This document shows, in pieces, positions 19,909-30,149 of a stretch of 64,000 nt of DNA. Under the pieces are notes generated by a model. That model searched no databases. It was given only the letters and a program-made list of their open reading frames with translations, and had not been told where the DNA came from. Every line of letters starts with the position of its first letter. Positions within the stretch are counted from its first letter, which is position 1. A program made the position numbers and the translations under genes. The DNA comes from Rhodospirillaceae bacterium. GTDB taxonomy: Bacteria > Pseudomonadota > Alphaproteobacteria > CACIAM-22H2. The stretch is taken from NCBI GenBank assembly GCA_022843945.1, contig JALHMR010000005.1, positions 62,001 to 126,000 of the forward strand. Reading direction: 5' to 3'.

Positions 19909-20697
19909 CTATTTGGGCTGCAGGATGTGCGCGTCGATGCGGTGGCGGATGGTGAAGGACGGCCCAGCGATCTCCTGGAGCAGGGCCGCATGCGCCGCGT
20001 CGAAGCGCCGGACTTCGCCGTCGCTCAGGGTCGCGCCGATGCCGCGGCAGGCGCGGATGCGCCCGCGCCAGGCCTCGGCGGTGAAAGGAATGTCCTCGTC
20101 GTACCAGAACATGGCCGTCAGGTTGAAATCGGCCTCGGCCCATTTGGGCATCGGCGGGATCACCCCCGCCCAATCCGCGCCGCCCCAGTCGGGATTGAAG
20201 GACAGGACCAGCTCTTCCGAGCGCCGGGCGAGAGGATCGAGCCGCGGCAGCCAGCTGAAATGCGCGGTCACCAGCACGCCGCCCGGCGCCAGCAGGCGCC
20301 GGACCTCGGCGATGGCCCGCGGCGCATCGAAATAGAGCCAGCACTGGCTGGCGGTCACCGCCTCGAAAGCGCCGGCCGGCTGCCTTGTGTCCTCGGCCGG
20401 AGCGACAGCGAAAACCGCGTCGAGCTTCTCCTCGGCGGCCAGCCGCCGAGCCGCCTCGACCTGGCCTTCGGCTATGTCGACGCCGACCACGCGCGCCCCC
20501 TGACGGGAGAACTGCCGCGCCAGCAGGCCGGTGCCGGTGCCGAGATCGAGGATACGCTGGCCGCGCAGGCCGATGCCCAGCGCGCTCAGCCGGTCGAAGA
20601 AGCTGGCCGGCGGGCCCGGACGATGCGTCGCATAGTCCGACGAGGTCCGGCTCCAGTCGGCGGGGCGGCCGCGATCGAGTGGGTTGATGCCATGCAT
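19909..20697 (-). CDS. SAM-dependent methyltransferase (UbiE/COQ5-like), 262 aa
   Basis: Class I methyltransferase with ILDLGTGTGLLARQ (motif I), VVGVDIAEGQVEAARR and EVRRLLAPGGVLVTAHF (motif III region). Substrate unknown. The start at 20697 gives MHGINPLDRG; the next gene upstream (phaB) ends at 20720. Tight spacing to phaB and to the AhpD-like gene suggests read-through from the PHA genes. Confidence 0.85.
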   Translation of the reverse strand: MHGINPLDRGRPADWSRTSSDYATHRPGPPASFFDRLSALGIGLRGQRILDLGTGTGLLARQFSRQGARVVGVDIAEGQVEAARRLAAEEKLDAVFAVAPAEDTRQPAGAFEAVTASQCWLYFDAPRAIAEVRRLLAPGGVLVTAHFSWLPRLDPLARRSEELVLSFNPDWGGADWAGVIPPMPKWAEADFNLTAMFWYDEDIPFTAEAWRGRIRACRGIGATLSDGEVRRFDAAHAALLQEIAGPSFTIRHRIDAHILQPK

Positions 20698-20719
20698 CGC
20701 GTCGATCGCGGCCCCACTG

Positions 20720-21448
20720 TCAGTACATGTGCTGGCCGCCGTTGATCGACAGCGTCGAGCCGGTGATGAAGCCGGCGTCGTCGGCCACCAGGAAGAGCAC
20801 GCCGCGCGCGATGTCGTCGGCCCGGCCGAGGCGGCCGACCGGGATGCGGGCGATGATCTTCTTGAGCACGTCCTCCGGCACGGCGCGCACCATTTCGGTG
20901 TCGACGTAGCCCGGCGCGATGGCATTGACCGTGATGTTCTTGGAGGCCCCTTCCTGCGCCAGGGCCTTGGTGAAACCGTGGATGCCCGACTTGGCGGCGG
21001 CGTAGTTGACCTGGCCGTACTGGCCGGCCTGGCCGTTGATCGAGCCTATGTTGACGATGCGGCCGAAGCTGCGCTCGCGCATGCCGTCGATCACGCAACG
21101 GCTCATGTTGAAGCACGAGGAGAGGTTGGTCTGGATGACCGCATTCCACTGCTCGAAGCTCATCTTGTGCATCGTGCCGTCGCGGGTGATGCCGGCATTG
21201 TTGACCAGGATCTCGATCGGCCCGCCCAGCGCCTGGGTGACGCGGCGCACGCCGTCCTCGCAGGCCTTGAAATCGCCGACGTCCCATTTGAAGGCCGGGA
21301 TCATCGTCTCCATGGTGAACTTCTTCGCCGCCTCCTCGTTGCCGCCGTAGTTGGCGGCGACCTTGTAGCCGGCCTTGTTGAGCGCGCTTGAAATCGTCGC
21401 GCCGATGCCGCGGGTCCCCCCGGTCACGAGCGCCACACGTTCTGCCAT
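20720..21448 (-). CDS. phaB: Acetoacetyl-CoA reductase
   Basis: A 242-residue short-chain dehydrogenase. It shows the NADPH-binding TGGTRGIG, NNAGITRDGTMHKM (close to known PhaB), the catalytic Ser of NIGSINGQ, and the YxxxK of VNYAAAKSG. It ends with the family-typical INGGQHMY. It reduces acetoacetyl-CoA to (R)-3-hydroxybutyryl-CoA, the PHB monomer. Lies 75 bp after phaA on the same strand. Confidence 0.96.
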   Translation of the reverse strand: MAERVALVTGGTRGIGATISSALNKAGYKVAANYGGNEEAAKKFTMETMIPAFKWDVGDFKACEDGVRRVTQALGGPIEILVNNAGITRDGTMHKMSFEQWNAVIQTNLSSCFNMSRCVIDGMRERSFGRIVNIGSINGQAGQYGQVNYAAAKSGIHGFTKALAQEGASKNITVNAIAPGYVDTEMVRAVPEDVLKKIIARIPVGRLGRADDIARGVLFLVADDAGFITGSTLSINGGQHMY

Positions 21449-21523
21449 TACTGCCTCCCTGGGATTTCTTTTTATCGACCGGCGGGGTGCCGTTCAGCGC
21501 CCCGCTGCTTCACGAAGTCTCGC

Positions 21524-22696
21524 TCAGCGCTCGACGCACATGGCGATGCCCATCCCGCCGCCGATGCACAGCGTGGCGAGGCCCTTCTTCGAGCCGCGGC
21601 GCTGCATCTCGTAGAGCAATGTCGTCAGCACGCGCGCCCCCGAAGCACCGACCGGATGGCCGATGGCGATGGCGCCACCGTTGACGTTCACCTTGGACGT
21701 ATCCCAGGCGAGGTCCTTGTTGACCGCGCAGGCCTGGGCGGCGAAAGCCTCGTTCGCCTCGATCAGGTCGAGGTCCTTGGCCGTCCAGCCGGCCTTCTTC
21801 AGGGCCTCGCGCGAGGCCGGGATGGGACCCGAGCCCATCACCGCCGGATCGACGCCGGACGTCGCCCACGAGACGATGCGGGCGAGCGGCGTGATGCCGT
21901 GCCTAGCCGCTTCCTTGCTGCTCATGAGAACCAGGGCCGCGGCGCCGTCGTTGATGCCGGAGGCGTTGCCCGCGGTGACCGTGCCGTTCTTGTCGAAGGC
22001 CGGGCGCAGCTTCTTGAGCGTGTCGAGGGTCGTGCCGTGCTTGGGATACTCGTCGTCGGCGACCACGACGTCGCCCTTGCGGGTCTTGACCGTCACCGGG
22101 ACGATCTCGTCCTTGAACTTGCCGGCCTTCATCGCCGCCTCGGCCTTGTTCTGCGAGGCGAGCGCGAAATCGTCCTGCTGCTCGCGGGTGATCTGCCATT
22201 TCTGGGCGACGTTCTCGGCCGTGTTGCCCATGTGGTAGCCGTTGAAGGCATCCCAGAGGCCGTCCTTGATCATGGTGTCGATCATCTCGGAATTGCCCAT
22301 GCGCACGCCCGAGCGCAGATACATGGCATGCGGCGCCTGGGTCATGCTCTCCTGGCCGCCGGCCACCACGATCTCGCTGTCGCCGGTCTTGATCGCCTGG
22401 AAGCCCAGCGCCACGGCGCGCAGGCCGGAACCGCAAAGCTGATTGATGCCGTAGGCGGTCTTCTCGACCGGGATGCCGGCGAGGATCGCCGCCTGGCGCG
22501 CCGGGTTCTGGCCGGCGGCGGCGGTCAGGATCTGTCCCATGATAACCTCGGAGACTTCTCCCGGCGCCACCTTGGCGCGCTTCAGGACCTCGGTGATCGC
22601 GATCGCACCCAGCGCATGCGCAGGCAGTGTCGCGAAGGCGCCGTTGAAGGCGCCGACCGGGGTCCGGGCGGCTGCGGCGATGACGATGTCGGTCAT
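21524..22696 (-). CDS. phaA: Acetyl-CoA acetyltransferase (beta-ketothiolase)
   Basis: A 390-residue thiolase: acyl-accepting cysteine in [20 protein letters not shown], the histidine in [11 protein letters not shown] and the second cysteine in [10 protein letters not shown]. It condenses two acetyl-CoA to acetoacetyl-CoA for PHB synthesis. It lies between phaC (48 bp upstream in transcription order) and phaB, giving the order phaE-like, phaC, phaA, phaB. Confidence 0.96.
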   Translation of the reverse strand: MTDIVIAAAARTPVGAFNGAFATLPAHALGAIAITEVLKRAKVAPGEVSEVIMGQILTAAAGQNPARQAAILAGIPVEKTAYGINQLCGSGLRAVALGFQAIKTGDSEIVVAGGQESMTQAPHAMYLRSGVRMGNSEMIDTMIKDGLWDAFNGYHMGNTAENVAQKWQITREQQDDFALASQNKAEAAMKAGKFKDEIVPVTVKTRKGDVVVADDEYPKHGTTLDTLKKLRPAFDKNGTVTAGNASGINDGAAALVLMSSKEAARHGITPLARIVSWATSGVDPAVMGSGPIPASREALKKAGWTAKDLDLIEANEAFAAQACAVNKDLAWDTSKVNVNGGAIAIGHPVGASGARVLTTLLYEMQRRGSKKGLATLCIGGGMGIAMCVER

Positions 22697-22744
22697 TGGG
22701 TACTCCTTGGCGAGGTGATTAACGCAATCCGGGCCCCCGTCCGG

Positions 22745-24049
22745 TTATAGACTTGGGGAGGAAGGCAAGTCCAGCCAACGGGCCAGCGGCTCCCAGACCG
22801 CGTCGCGCGCCTGGCTGCCGACGACCATGCCGATATGGCCGAGCGGCGGCTTCATCACGGTCGCCGCCGGCATGGCCGCCGCCAGCGCCAGGGCCGAAGC
22901 CGGCGGCACGATCCGGTCCTGCTCGGGGATCACCAGCAGCGTGGGCAGGCGCAAGGTCTGCGGCTCCACCGCCGTGCCGCGCAGCCGCCACTCGCCCCGG
23001 GCCGTCGTGTTGGCGCCGTACCAGCCGAGGATGCAGTCGCGGGCCACCTTGGCCACCAGCGGCACGCCGTCGTTGAGCCAGTCCTCCAGCGCCACGAACT
23101 CGCGCGCCTTGGCCGTGTCGGCATCGACCTTGGCGAAGGCGCGGAATTTCCGCGCCACCAGGAACGGGTCGAGCGCGAAGAACAGCGACTGCAGCATGTC
23201 GACGGGCAGCTCGCCCAGGCTGTCGATCAGCGGCAGCCACGGCGTCATGGCGTGGGCGCTGGCCCGCGCCAGATCGCCGCGTTCGGCATGGAAATCCCAG
23301 GGTGTGGCCAGCAGGGCCAGCGAGGCGATATCGGACGAGCGCGCCTGCGCCAGGCCGAGCGCCAGGTTGCCGCCCATGCAATAGCCGAGGACCGCCGGCT
23401 TGCGCTCGGTGCGCTCGATCACCTTGTCGAGCGCCGGGCCGAGCCGGTCGAGGATGTAGTCGGCGAGATCGAAGCGCCGCTCGCGCGGGCCCGGACGGTC
23501 CCAGTCGACCAGGAACGGCCGGAAGCCGCGCCGCGCCAGGAAGCGCAGGAGGCTGCGCTCGCTCGACAGGTCGAGGACGTAGGAGCGGTTGACCAGCGAG
23601 GGGATGACCAGGATGGGCTGGTTCTCCATCGAGCTCCCGTTGATGGTGCCGTAATCGCGCAGCTGCGTCGTGCCGTCGCGCCAGGTGGCGCGCGGCAGGC
23701 TCAGGTCGCGTTCGTACGGGTGATGACGGTAGCGCCGCAGCCCGGTCTCGAACTCGTCCAGCCGGCGGCGAACTTCGCGGCTGACCGCCGCCGCCAGCCT
23801 ATCGGGGTCGGCGGCCGCGAGAAGCGGGACGAGCGCGTTTAGGTGCTCCCGGACCGACGGATGCCACGGCAGCCGGGCGAGGGTCGCTGCGGCTGCCGCC
23901 TCGGTCGCCTCGGCCGACCCGTTCCTCAAGAACGGCAAGGCGGCGGCGGAGCTCAGCCAGGTCATGGCTGCCGTCGCCAGGTGCAGGGGAAGCGGCCTGG
24001 GGCCGGCTCTGAGGCGGCGTTTCGGGGCGTTGGGGGGCGGCACGGTCAT
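22745..24049 (-). CDS. phaC: Poly(3-hydroxyalkanoate) synthase, class III-like
   Basis: 434 residues in the longest ATG form. An alpha/beta-hydrolase with the PHA-synthase lipase-like box GYCMGGN (catalytic Cys), LVIPEQDRIVPP (catalytic Asp) and LGHIGMV (catalytic His). The N-terminal ~90 residues are Ala/Arg-rich and variable; RRYRHHPYERDL marks where the conserved part begins. The ATG at 24049 has no clear ribosome site and overlaps the upstream PhaE-like frame by about 250 bases. A later ATG at 23965 is an alternative start. It polymerises hydroxyacyl-CoA into PHA granules. Confidence 0.9.
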   Translation of the reverse strand: MTVPPPNAPKRRLRAGPRPLPLHLATAAMTWLSSAAALPFLRNGSAEATEAAAAATLARLPWHPSVREHLNALVPLLAAADPDRLAAAVSREVRRRLDEFETGLRRYRHHPYERDLSLPRATWRDGTTQLRDYGTINGSSMENQPILVIPSLVNRSYVLDLSSERSLLRFLARRGFRPFLVDWDRPGPRERRFDLADYILDRLGPALDKVIERTERKPAVLGYCMGGNLALGLAQARSSDIASLALLATPWDFHAERGDLARASAHAMTPWLPLIDSLGELPVDMLQSLFFALDPFLVARKFRAFAKVDADTAKAREFVALEDWLNDGVPLVAKVARDCILGWYGANTTARGEWRLRGTAVEPQTLRLPTLLVIPEQDRIVPPASALALAAAMPAATVMKPPLGHIGMVVGSQARDAVWEPLARWLDLPSSPSL

Positions 24050-24248
24050 GGGGTTGTTGGGTCTTCAGGCCGGTCGCCGCCGCGGTCCACAGCGACAGCC
24101 AGCCGGCGGGGCCCAGGCTGGCCGAAAGCTGCAGCATCCGGCCCATGGTCTCGGTGAAATCAGCATCGCCCGCCAGCGCCGTGATCTGCTCCTGCCAGAG
24201 ATCGACATAGCGCCGGGCGAGGGTATCAAGATCAGGCGGCTCCGACAT
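23799..24248 (-). CDS. PhaE-like small protein overlapping phaC
   Basis: 149 residues beginning MSEPPDLDTLARRYVDLWQ. The N-terminal helical region (LWQEQITALAGD, MGRMLQLSA) resembles PhaE or phasin-type PHA synthase partners. A Pro/Gln linker and a coiled-coil segment (DLAELRRRLAVLEERV) follow. The last ~45 residues are Arg/Gly/Pro-rich and probably unconstrained, because they are read out of frame inside phaC. Position directly ahead of phaC fits a class III synthase subunit, but the protein is much shorter than typical PhaE. Called from similarity of pattern and context only. Confidence 0.6.
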   Translation of the reverse strand: MSEPPDLDTLARRYVDLWQEQITALAGDADFTETMGRMLQLSASLGPAGWLSLWTAAATGLKTQQPHDRAAPQRPETPPQSRPQAASPAPGDGSHDLAELRRRLAVLEERVGRGDRGGSRSDPRPAAVASVGPGAPKRARPASRGRRPR

Positions 24249-24387
24249 TATTCGCTGATTATACCGGGGCCCGGCCGGGCTTGCCAGCCGGGCTGTTCGC
24301 GGTGCAACATGCAATGAATTTAGCAGCTTGGCCGCGCCATGATCGCCCAACTTGGGCCGCCTGGCTTGGCGATGGGAGCGCCCCCTC

Positions 24388-24996
24388 ATGAACGACACCG
24401 CCGCCGAAGAACGTCCGCCCCCGGTTAAAATCAAGAAATACGCCAACCGCCGGCTCTACAACACGGGCACCAGCAGCTACGTCACCCTCGACCATCTCTG
24501 CCAGATGGTGAAGGAAGGCATCGATTTTATCGTTCACGACGCCAAGACCGGCGAAGACATCACCCGCTCCGTTCTCACCCAGATCATCGTCGAGGAAGAG
24601 GGCAAGGGACAGAACATGCTCCCGGTCAGCTTCCTGCGGCAGCTGATCTCGTTCTACGGCAACAATCTCCAGTCCCTGGTCCCGCGCTACCTGGACCACG
24701 CCATGCAGTCCTTCGCCCACAACCAGGAGCAGATCCAGCAGTACATGACCTCGCTGGGCGGCCTGTTCCCCTTCGGCCCGCAGCTGGAGGAGATGGGCAA
24801 GCAGAACATGGCGCTGTTCCAGAACGCGATGAAGATGTTCGCGCCCTTCCCGCTCAACAAGGACGGCACCCCGGGGGTCGGGCCCGCCACGCCCGCGACG
24901 CCGGCGGACGAGGAAGCCGAGCTCCTGCGTCTGCGTCAGGAGCTCGAGGAGATGCAGCGCCGGCTCGGCGAGCTCTCGCGCAAGAAAACCGATTGA
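24388..24996 (+). CDS. phaR: PHA synthesis regulator PhaR
   Basis: About 202 residues. The N-terminal DNA-binding domain is highly recognisable (KIKKYANRRLYNTGTSSYV, then YVTLDHL). The PHB-accumulation regulatory domain follows, with LPVSFLRQLISFYG and repeats of Gln/Met-rich helices, and an acidic coiled-coil tail. PhaR binds PHA granules and DNA and represses phasin and PHA genes. Divergent from the phaE-phaC operon; the 140 bp between them probably holds its operators. The ATG at 24388 has GGGAG 10 bases ahead and is preferred over an upstream in-frame ATG at 24352. Confidence 0.95.
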   Translation: MNDTAAEERPPPVKIKKYANRRLYNTGTSSYVTLDHLCQMVKEGIDFIVHDAKTGEDITRSVLTQIIVEEEGKGQNMLPVSFLRQLISFYGNNLQSLVPRYLDHAMQSFAHNQEQIQQYMTSLGGLFPFGPQLEEMGKQNMALFQNAMKMFAPFPLNKDGTPGVGPATPATPADEEAELLRLRQELEEMQRRLGELSRKKTD

Positions 24997-25004
24997 AGTT
25001 GATG

Positions 25005-25028
25005 AAGGGGCGGCATGCCGCCCCTTTT
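25005..25028 (+). terminator. Intrinsic terminator after phaR
   Basis: A perfect self-complementary GC-rich hairpin (AAGGGGCGGC / GCCGCCCCTT) followed by TTTT, eight bases after the phaR stop. The symmetry lets it also work on the opposite strand for the convergent EAL gene. Confidence 0.9.
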
Positions 25029-25041
25029 AGTCACCGGACGG

Positions 25042-25091
25042 CTTAGTCGCCCGCCAGTCTTAGTCGCCCGCCAGTCTTAGTCGCCGGACTG
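25042..25091. repeat. 17-bp direct repeats around the EAL-gene stop codon
   Basis: Two exact tandem copies of CTTAGTCGCCCGCCAGT (25042-25058 and 25059-25075), a third diverged copy (25076-25091), and a more degenerate trace ahead of them near 25026. Each copy contains TTA, a TAA stop on the minus strand. Because the unit is 17 bp, the three stops fall in three different frames. Confidence 0.85.
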
Positions 25092-26795
25092 GGCGGCGCG
25101 CGGCTCGGGCGTTGTTTCGGCGGCCAGCCAGGGCCGCTCGATGGTCGGCCTGCCGAAGAAATAACCCTGCAGCAGGCTGACGCCGCGCTCGACGAGATGG
25201 GCGGCATCGGCGGCCGTCTCGACGCATTCGGCGACGGTCGACAGGCCGAAGCTTTCCGCCAGGCCCATCAGGGTGCGCACGAAGACCTGATTATCGACGT
25301 TGTCGGCGAGGTTCTTGACGAACGAGCCGTCGATTTTCACCGTATCGACGGCCAGCGCCCGCAGGTTGCGGAACGAGGTGAAGCCGGCGCCGAAATCGTC
25401 GAGCGCCACGCGCACGCCGAGATCGCGCAGCGACGAGACGAAGCGCGCGGTCTCCTCGATGTTCTCGAGGGCGATGGTCTCGGTGATCTCGACCAGCAGG
25501 CGCGGCGCGATGCTGGGGTGGTTCTTCACGCTCGAGCTGACCTGGCGCAGCCACGAGGAATCGGACGCCGTGACGGCGGAAATGTTGATGGCCAGCGAGA
25601 TCTGCGGATAGCGGATCAGCTCGGCCAAAGCGAGATCGAGCGCACGGCGGTCGATCAGGCGCATCAGGCCCGAACGCTCGACCACCGGGATGAAGGCGCC
25701 GGCGGCCACGATGGTCCCGGTCTCCAGGCGCAGGCGCAGCAGGCATTCGTAGTGATCGACCTCGTGCGTGCGCGCATCGACCACCGGCTGGTAGGCCAGG
25801 ATCAGCCGGCCCGTCTTGAGCGCCGACTGCACCTCTTCCGACAGGATGGCGGCGCGGCGGCGCTGCTCGCGCTGCTCCTCCGATTCAACGAAGCGCACGA
25901 AGCAGTTGCGGCCCGAGCGCTTGGCGTCCTGCAGGGCCACGTCGGCGCGGCCCATCATCTCGGCGGCCGTGCCGCCATGCTCGCCGAACGGCACGCCGCC
26001 GATGGAGACGGTGGCGTGCACTGGACCACCAGGAGTCACAATGGGGGTCTGGCGGACCGCCTGCAGGATCTTGCCGGCGGCGATGCCGATCGAGCCTTCG
26101 GGGCAGCCGCTGAGCACGATGCCGAAACGGTCGCCGCCGATGCGGCCGATGATGTCCGAGGCGCGCAGGCAGGCCTCGATGCGCTGGCCGACGCCGACGA
26201 TCACGGCATCCGCCGCGGCCGGGCCGAAGGCCTGCTCGATGCTGGTCAGCTTGTCGATGCCGACGACCAGGTAAGCGCCGGGAATCCGGTAGCGCGAGGC
26301 GAGCGCCAGGCCGTGCTGCAGGGCCTCCTTGAGGCGACCCTTGTTGTAGTGGCCGGTCAGGTCGTCGAAGCTCGCCAGATATTCGAGCCGGGCTTCGCGT
26401 TCCTTGCGGGCGGTGATGACGCGCAAGGTGCCGAGGACGCGCATCGCGCGCCCCTCCTGGAACTGTGCCGTGCCGCGATCGCTGAGCCAAACGATCTGGC
26501 CCTCATTGGAGCGCAGGCGATATTCGCAGTCGAATTCCTGATCGTCGCCCGCGTCGAAATGGGCCTGCAGCTCCTTCGAGCGCTGGGCCTGGTCGTCGGG
26601 GACGATGCGGGCGCGGAACTCGGCGCCGGTGGCCGGTGGCTCGCTGCCGCGGAACAGGGCGGTGATCCGCCCGGACCAAGTGATCTTGTCGGAACGCAGG
26701 TCCCAGTCGTAGGCCGTGTCGCCGGCGGCGGCGATGGCCTGGGCCGCGGCGACGGCTGTCCGTAGGCGGGCGTGATCGGATTGCTGATCGTCCAT
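25077..26795 (-). CDS. PAS-GGDEF-EAL protein, probable c-di-GMP phosphodiesterase, 572 aa
   Basis: Order: a PAS/PAC-type region (residues about 20-130), a GGDEF domain (about 140-290), then an EAL domain (about 315-555). The cyclase signature reads GGDRF instead of GGDEF, so synthesis is probably lost and the domain may be regulatory. The EAL motif reads ECL, but the key residues are present: NIS, VEITET, LDDFGAG, VKIDG, VAECVET and QGYFFGRP. Hydrolysis of c-di-GMP is therefore likely. It lies convergent to phaR. Confidence 0.9.
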   Translation of the reverse strand: MDDQQSDHARLRTAVAAAQAIAAAGDTAYDWDLRSDKITWSGRITALFRGSEPPATGAEFRARIVPDDQAQRSKELQAHFDAGDDQEFDCEYRLRSNEGQIVWLSDRGTAQFQEGRAMRVLGTLRVITARKEREARLEYLASFDDLTGHYNKGRLKEALQHGLALASRYRIPGAYLVVGIDKLTSIEQAFGPAAADAVIVGVGQRIEACLRASDIIGRIGGDRFGIVLSGCPEGSIGIAAGKILQAVRQTPIVTPGGPVHATVSIGGVPFGEHGGTAAEMMGRADVALQDAKRSGRNCFVRFVESEEQREQRRRAAILSEEVQSALKTGRLILAYQPVVDARTHEVDHYECLLRLRLETGTIVAAGAFIPVVERSGLMRLIDRRALDLALAELIRYPQISLAINISAVTASDSSWLRQVSSSVKNHPSIAPRLLVEITETIALENIEETARFVSSLRDLGVRVALDDFGAGFTSFRNLRALAVDTVKIDGSFVKNLADNVDNQVFVRTLMGLAESFGLSTVAECVETAADAAHLVERGVSLLQGYFFGRPTIERPWLAAETTPEPRAAQSGD

Positions 26796-26928
26796 ATTGC
26801 CCGGGCCGTGTGCCTTTCGGTGCTCAATCCACCGCAGATCGCCCTGCTTCTAGGGCTGCGGGCAACAAACTGAGTGGGATCAAACCCTAGCGAAACTAGC
26901 TTAACAAAATCTAAACCAAGGGTAGCCG

Positions 26929-28263
<1,335 letters not shown>

Positions 28264-28406
28264 GGGCGTGTTCCTGAGCAAACCGGCGGCGTTAAGGACG
28301 CCCCGACCCTAGCATGCCGGCAGGCCGGCGTGATCTCCGCGCTACCGCAGGGCTGCGGTATGGTTAAAATTTAAAATAAATCAGTTTCGCTCCAAACGGT
28401 TGCACC

Positions 28407-28419
28407 AAACCAATGGTTT
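28407..28419. promoter_or_regulatory. 13-bp perfect palindrome in an AT-rich promoter region
   Basis: AAACCAATGGTTT lies in the AT-rich stretch (about 28360-28470) between the divergent aminotransferase and small-protein genes. The same core (AACCAATGGTT) occurs at 5203-5215 at another gene start. A binding site for a dimeric regulator is plausible but unproven. Confidence 0.35.
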
Positions 28420-28510
28420 AAATAGGGAATTTACCAATCTGGGCCCTAGATAATATTTTCTTAAAAGTTTACATGTATTGTGCAGGTCAGTACTAGAGGG
28501 CGAATGCCTC

Positions 28511-28978
28511 ATGGCCAACCCGGTGGCCGTCTACGCAATGACGATCGACCCGCCCAGCCGCCGGCTGGGCGCGGTCGATCCCGATTCCGCCCGCGCGGCA
28601 GGCCGCGCCCAGTCTTCGCGTGCCTTGGGCGCGGCCTATCCGCGCCTCGTCTATGACGCGCGCCACGATCCCCATCTCGAGCGGCTACGCCACGCCGACG
28701 CCCTGCGCGAGATCCGCCAACGGGCGCGCGGCGCCGATCCGGTGCGCGACGACGACCGTTTCCTGGCGGCCCGGGACGATGGCGATTTCCTGCACGAGAC
28801 CGGCCGGCGCAAGGCCTCTTCGGCGCTCTCGTTCCTGGCCCAGCAGATCGCCCAGGAGCAGCTGTCGCCGGGCGCTCATTTCGAGGAATACAAGCCGGTC
28901 ACCGCCGCTTACGACCGTGCGGCACGCCATAGTGAACCCGCATCCGCCCCGGGCTCCACGCTGCACATGCTCGTCTAG
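28511..28978 (+). CDS. Small protein of unknown function, 155 aa (paralogue of the one at 33208)
   Basis: No family recognised. The sequence is hydrophilic and rich in Arg, Ala and Asp, without signal peptide or membrane segment. Near the C-terminus it reads SFLAQQIAQEQLSPG, later AAYDRAARHSEP, then GSTLHML. The protein at 33208 has SFTAQQIGQ, YTTAARHGDP and GQTLDV in the same order, so the two are paralogues sharing the C-terminal third. The ATG at 28511 is preceded by AGAGGG. It precedes the phn transporter by about 110 bp and has its own AT-rich upstream region. Confidence 0.7.
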   Translation: MANPVAVYAMTIDPPSRRLGAVDPDSARAAGRAQSSRALGAAYPRLVYDARHDPHLERLRHADALREIRQRARGADPVRDDDRFLAARDDGDFLHETGRRKASSALSFLAQQIAQEQLSPGAHFEEYKPVTAAYDRAARHSEPASAPGSTLHMLV

Positions 28979-29088
28979 ACGCCTCGTGCGTCGTTGACGG
29001 TCCGAAGCGACGGGCCGTAATCTGCTCCCTCAAAGACGACAAAAGCGGCGCGATGCGTGCCCGCGTCTTGTTTGCTGGGAGAAACATA

Positions 29089-30135
29089 ATGTTCAGATTG
29101 AGTGCCGCTGCCCTGGCGTTCACAGCACTTGGTGCCGCGTTCCTCGTCGAGGCCCCGCCGGCTTCCGCTCAGGCCTGCTCGAACCGCGGCCAGCTCGACG
29201 ACCTGTACTGCGACGAGAACAAGGATCTGGTCGCCGACCTGCCGGCCGATCAGCGCCGGTGGCGCAACCCCAGTGTCCTGGTCTTCGCCTACACGCCGGT
29301 CGAAGACCCGGCGGTGTACGAGAACATCTTCAAGCCGTTCACCGACTATCTCGGCAAGTGCACCGCCAAGCGCGTGGTCTATTACCCGGTGCAGTCGAAC
29401 TCGGCCGAAATCGAGGCGATGCGCTCGGGCCGCCTGCATGTCGCCGGCTTCTCGACCGGCCCGACCGGCTTCGCGGTGAACATGGCCGGCGCCATCCCCT
29501 TCGCCGCCAAAGGCACGGCCGAGCAGGTGCGCGGCTATCACCTCGCCTTCGTGGTCAAGGCCGACAGCCCATACCAGAAGATCAGCGATCTCAAAGGCAA
29601 GAAGGTCGCGCACACGGCGCCGTCGTCAAACTCCGGCAACCTCGCGCCACGCGTGCTCTTCCCGGAACAGGGGCTGGTCCCGGATCAGGACTACAAGCCG
29701 TTGATGTCGGGCGGCCACGACAAGACGGTGCTCGGCGTAATCGCCGGCGACTATGACGGCGGCCCGGTGGCCTCGGACGTGCTCGAGCGTATGATCGTGC
29801 GCGGCACGATCAAGCAAGAGCAGATTCGGGTGATCTACAAGAGCCAGACCTTCCCGACCTCGTCGTTTGCTTATGCCCACGACCTGCACCCGGATCTCGC
29901 CAAGAAGCTGACCCAGTGCTTCTACGACTTCCGCTTCACGCCGGAGATGACCAAGGAGTTCAACGGCGACGACCGCTTCTTCCCCATCACCTACCAGAAG
30001 GATTGGGCGGCGGTGCGCAAGGTGGCCGAGGAGACCGGCACGCCGTTCAACAAGGCGGCTTACGAACGCGAAGCGGCGCGCGAGGCCGAGGTGGCGCGCA
30101 AGAAGGCGGAAGACGCCGCCAAGCCGAAGCAGTGA
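29089..30135 (+). CDS. phnD: Phosphonate-type ABC transporter substrate-binding protein (PhnD family)
   Basis: 348 residues. A signal peptide (about 26 residues, ending PASAQA) is followed by a PhnD/periplasmic binding fold: [19 protein letters not shown], the phosphonate-pocket loop GFSTGPTGF, and [17 protein letters not shown] near residue 180. It captures an oxyanion such as a phosphonate in the periplasm. The C-terminus ends in a charged Ala/Glu/Lys tail. Start at 29089 with GGGAG 8 bases ahead. The stop overlaps a possible GTG start of phnC, giving a tight operon. Confidence 0.88.
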   Translation: MFRLSAAALAFTALGAAFLVEAPPASAQACSNRGQLDDLYCDENKDLVADLPADQRRWRNPSVLVFAYTPVEDPAVYENIFKPFTDYLGKCTAKRVVYYPVQSNSAEIEAMRSGRLHVAGFSTGPTGFAVNMAGAIPFAAKGTAEQVRGYHLAFVVKADSPYQKISDLKGKKVAHTAPSSNSGNLAPRVLFPEQGLVPDQDYKPLMSGGHDKTVLGVIAGDYDGGPVASDVLERMIVRGTIKQEQIRVIYKSQTFPTSSFAYAHDLHPDLAKKLTQCFYDFRFTPEMTKEFNGDDRFFPITYQKDWAAVRKVAEETGTPFNKAAYEREAAREAEVARKKAEDAAKPKQ

Positions 30136-30149
30136 CCGCGATCGGCGCC

